Assembly (NCBI GenBank): GCA_964460035.1
Contig: CAYWPG010000006.1
Location: 1 to 64,000 of the forward strand
Direction: 5' to 3'
Source of the DNA: CAYWPG01 sp964460035
Lineage (GTDB): Bacteria > Pseudomonadota > Gammaproteobacteria > Nitrococcales > AK92
Length of the DNA stretch: 64,000 nucleotides
The position numbers and the translations under genes were made by a program. The notes under the pieces were generated by a model. It was not told the DNA's origin and searched no databases. It saw only the letters and a list, made by a program, of their open reading frames with translations. Positions within the stretch are counted from its first letter, which is position 1. Every line of letters begins with the position of its first letter. Shown here in pieces: positions 63,283-64,000 of the stretch.

Positions 63283-64000
63283 CTAGCCCTGGCCACATGC
63301 CGCTGCGTCCGCCACGCATGCCCGCAATGGCGACTCGTTGACGCCGCGAGCCACGAAGCCCCGCCACTTGGGCGGCAGCTGCGCCAGCACCGCGCGGGCG
63401 GCCGCTTCGCTATCAAAGGCGGCGAACACGCATGCGCCCGTGCCAGTCAAGCGCGCGTTCGCAAACTTGGCCAGCCAATCGAGCGCCCGCCCCACCTCGG
63501 GATGCAGCGTGCGCACTACCGGCTCGCAGTCGTTGCGAACCCGGCCCGCATGGAAGGCCGCCATTTTGATACTGGGCGTATTTCTTGTCAAATCCGGCGC
63601 CCGAAATACGGCAGCGGTCGACACCTCGCAGCCGGGATGCACAATCAGGTACCACGCCGGCTGCAGATTCAGCGGCCGCAGCTTCTCGCCAATGCCCTCG
63701 GCCCAGGCCGTGCGCCCACGCACGAAAACCGGCACATCCGCCCCCAGCTGCACGCCCAGCTCCGCCAGCGCATCCTCATCCAGGTCCGTTCCCCATAGCC
63801 GGTTCAAGGCTACCAGCGTAGTGGCCGCATCGCTGCTGCCGCCGCCCAGCCCGCCGCCCAGCGGCAAGCGTTTCTCGACACTGATATCCGCCCCCAGGCT
63901 GCATCCTGTGGCCTCCTGGAGCAGCCTCGCCGCCCGCACCGTCAGGTCCGCCTCGGCAGGAACGCCCGCCAGGGCGTAGCGCCTGCGAACCTGGCCATCC
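63283..64000 (-). CDS. ispE: 4-diphosphocytidyl-2-C-methyl-D-erythritol kinase, N-terminus cut by window edge
   Basis: 239 codons seen; the frame stays open to the right edge. The first visible residues (DGQVRRRYALAGVPAEADLTVRAARLL) are those of the N-terminal domain, so about 45 residues lie outside. The GHMP-kinase ATP loop is LPLGGGLGGGSSDAA, and the C-terminal GHMP motif is LTGTGACVFAAF. It performs the ATP-dependent step of the MEP isoprenoid pathway. Confidence 0.96.
   Translation of the reverse strand, partial: DGQVRRRYALAGVPAEADLTVRAARLLQEATGCSLGADISVEKRLPLGGGLGGGSSDAATTLVALNRLWGTDLDEDALAELGVQLGADVPVFVRGRTAWAEGIGEKLRPLNLQPAWYLIVHPGCEVSTAAVFRAPDLTRNTPSIKMAAFHAGRVRNDCEPVVRTLHPEVGRALDWLAKFANARLTGTGACVFAAFDSEAAARAVLAQLPPKWRGFVARGVNESPLRACVADAAACGQG

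Noticed and set aside
62133..63341. Long plus-strand frame opposite prs, running across tRNA-Gln
   Set aside because: Antisense to prs and it reads through a tRNA gene, so it cannot be a real protein gene.

Overview
This 64 kb window is chromosomal DNA from a GC-rich gammaproteobacterium. The evidence is a set of gene neighbourhoods typical of that class: yebC-ruvCAB, ybgC-tolQRAB-pal-cpoB-queE-queC-tRNA-Lys, dapA-bamC beside gcvR-bcp, and ispE-tRNA-Gln-prs-rplY-pth-ychF. A class III (PhaE/PhaC) polyhydroxyalkanoate synthase points towards Chromatiales/Ectothiorhodospiraceae-like or other deep-branching gammaproteobacterial lineages rather than Pseudomonas or Enterobacteria. That placement is inference; no rRNA lies in the window. 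I see no CRISPR array, prophage, insertion sequence or rRNA operon.

Layout: (1) 1-2475, small accessory genes: a truncated DUF6708 gene at the left edge, a DUF2007/MAPEG pair and a DUF815 ATPase. (2) 2576-14449, housekeeping: acyl-CoA synthetase, purL, bamC, dapA, gcvR, bcp, a PIN-PhoH ATPase and the periplasmic protease bepA. (3) 14698-19194, a PHA locus: phaE-phaC, an unannotated structured small-RNA candidate with its own promoter and terminator, convergent phaB, and the regulator phaR. TGC/GCA palindromes that resemble PhaR targets flank these units. (4) 19458-24203, two HDOD proteins around pabB, and a patatin-like lipase. (5) 24454-38893, yebC-ruvCAB, then an inserted glrK-qseG-glrR two-component module, an exported EF-hand protein, and the tol-pal/queuosine block ending at tRNA-Lys. 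(6) 39600-42564, a RibD/DHFR-like protein and a response regulator/PAS-kinase pair. (7) 42573-51083, an apparent catabolic/uptake operon (SDR, carboxymuconolactone-decarboxylase-like protein, five-gene peptide-type ABC transporter) with a LacI regulator at its far end and two LacI-type operators at its promoter. (8) 51447-55429, orphan genes: a membrane transporter-like protein, a GNAT remnant, a PEGA lipoprotein, a small unknown protein and a solitary ATP-grasp enzyme. (9) 55817-64000, housekeeping: aspS, an FmdB-type zinc ribbon, an MFS transporter, ychF, pth, rplY, prs, tRNA-Gln and truncated ispE.

The strongest new observation is regulatory. Downstream of glrR lie two TGTC-N10-GACA-type sites (the published GlrR target pattern) and a near-consensus sigma-54 promoter in front of the EF-hand gene. 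That gene is followed by a long, hairpin-rich, GGA-rich 3' region ending in a strong terminator. A third perfect TGTC-N10-GACA site sits between this terminator and ybgC-tol-pal. Second is the roughly 227-nt GGA-rich small-RNA candidate inside the PHA locus. It has a TTGCCA-N16-TAAAAT promoter and a U8 terminator, and lies between two identical TGCTGC-N3-GCAGCA palindromes. Both RNAs carry many GGA motifs and could be CsrA/RsmA-interacting, but that is inference from sequence alone.
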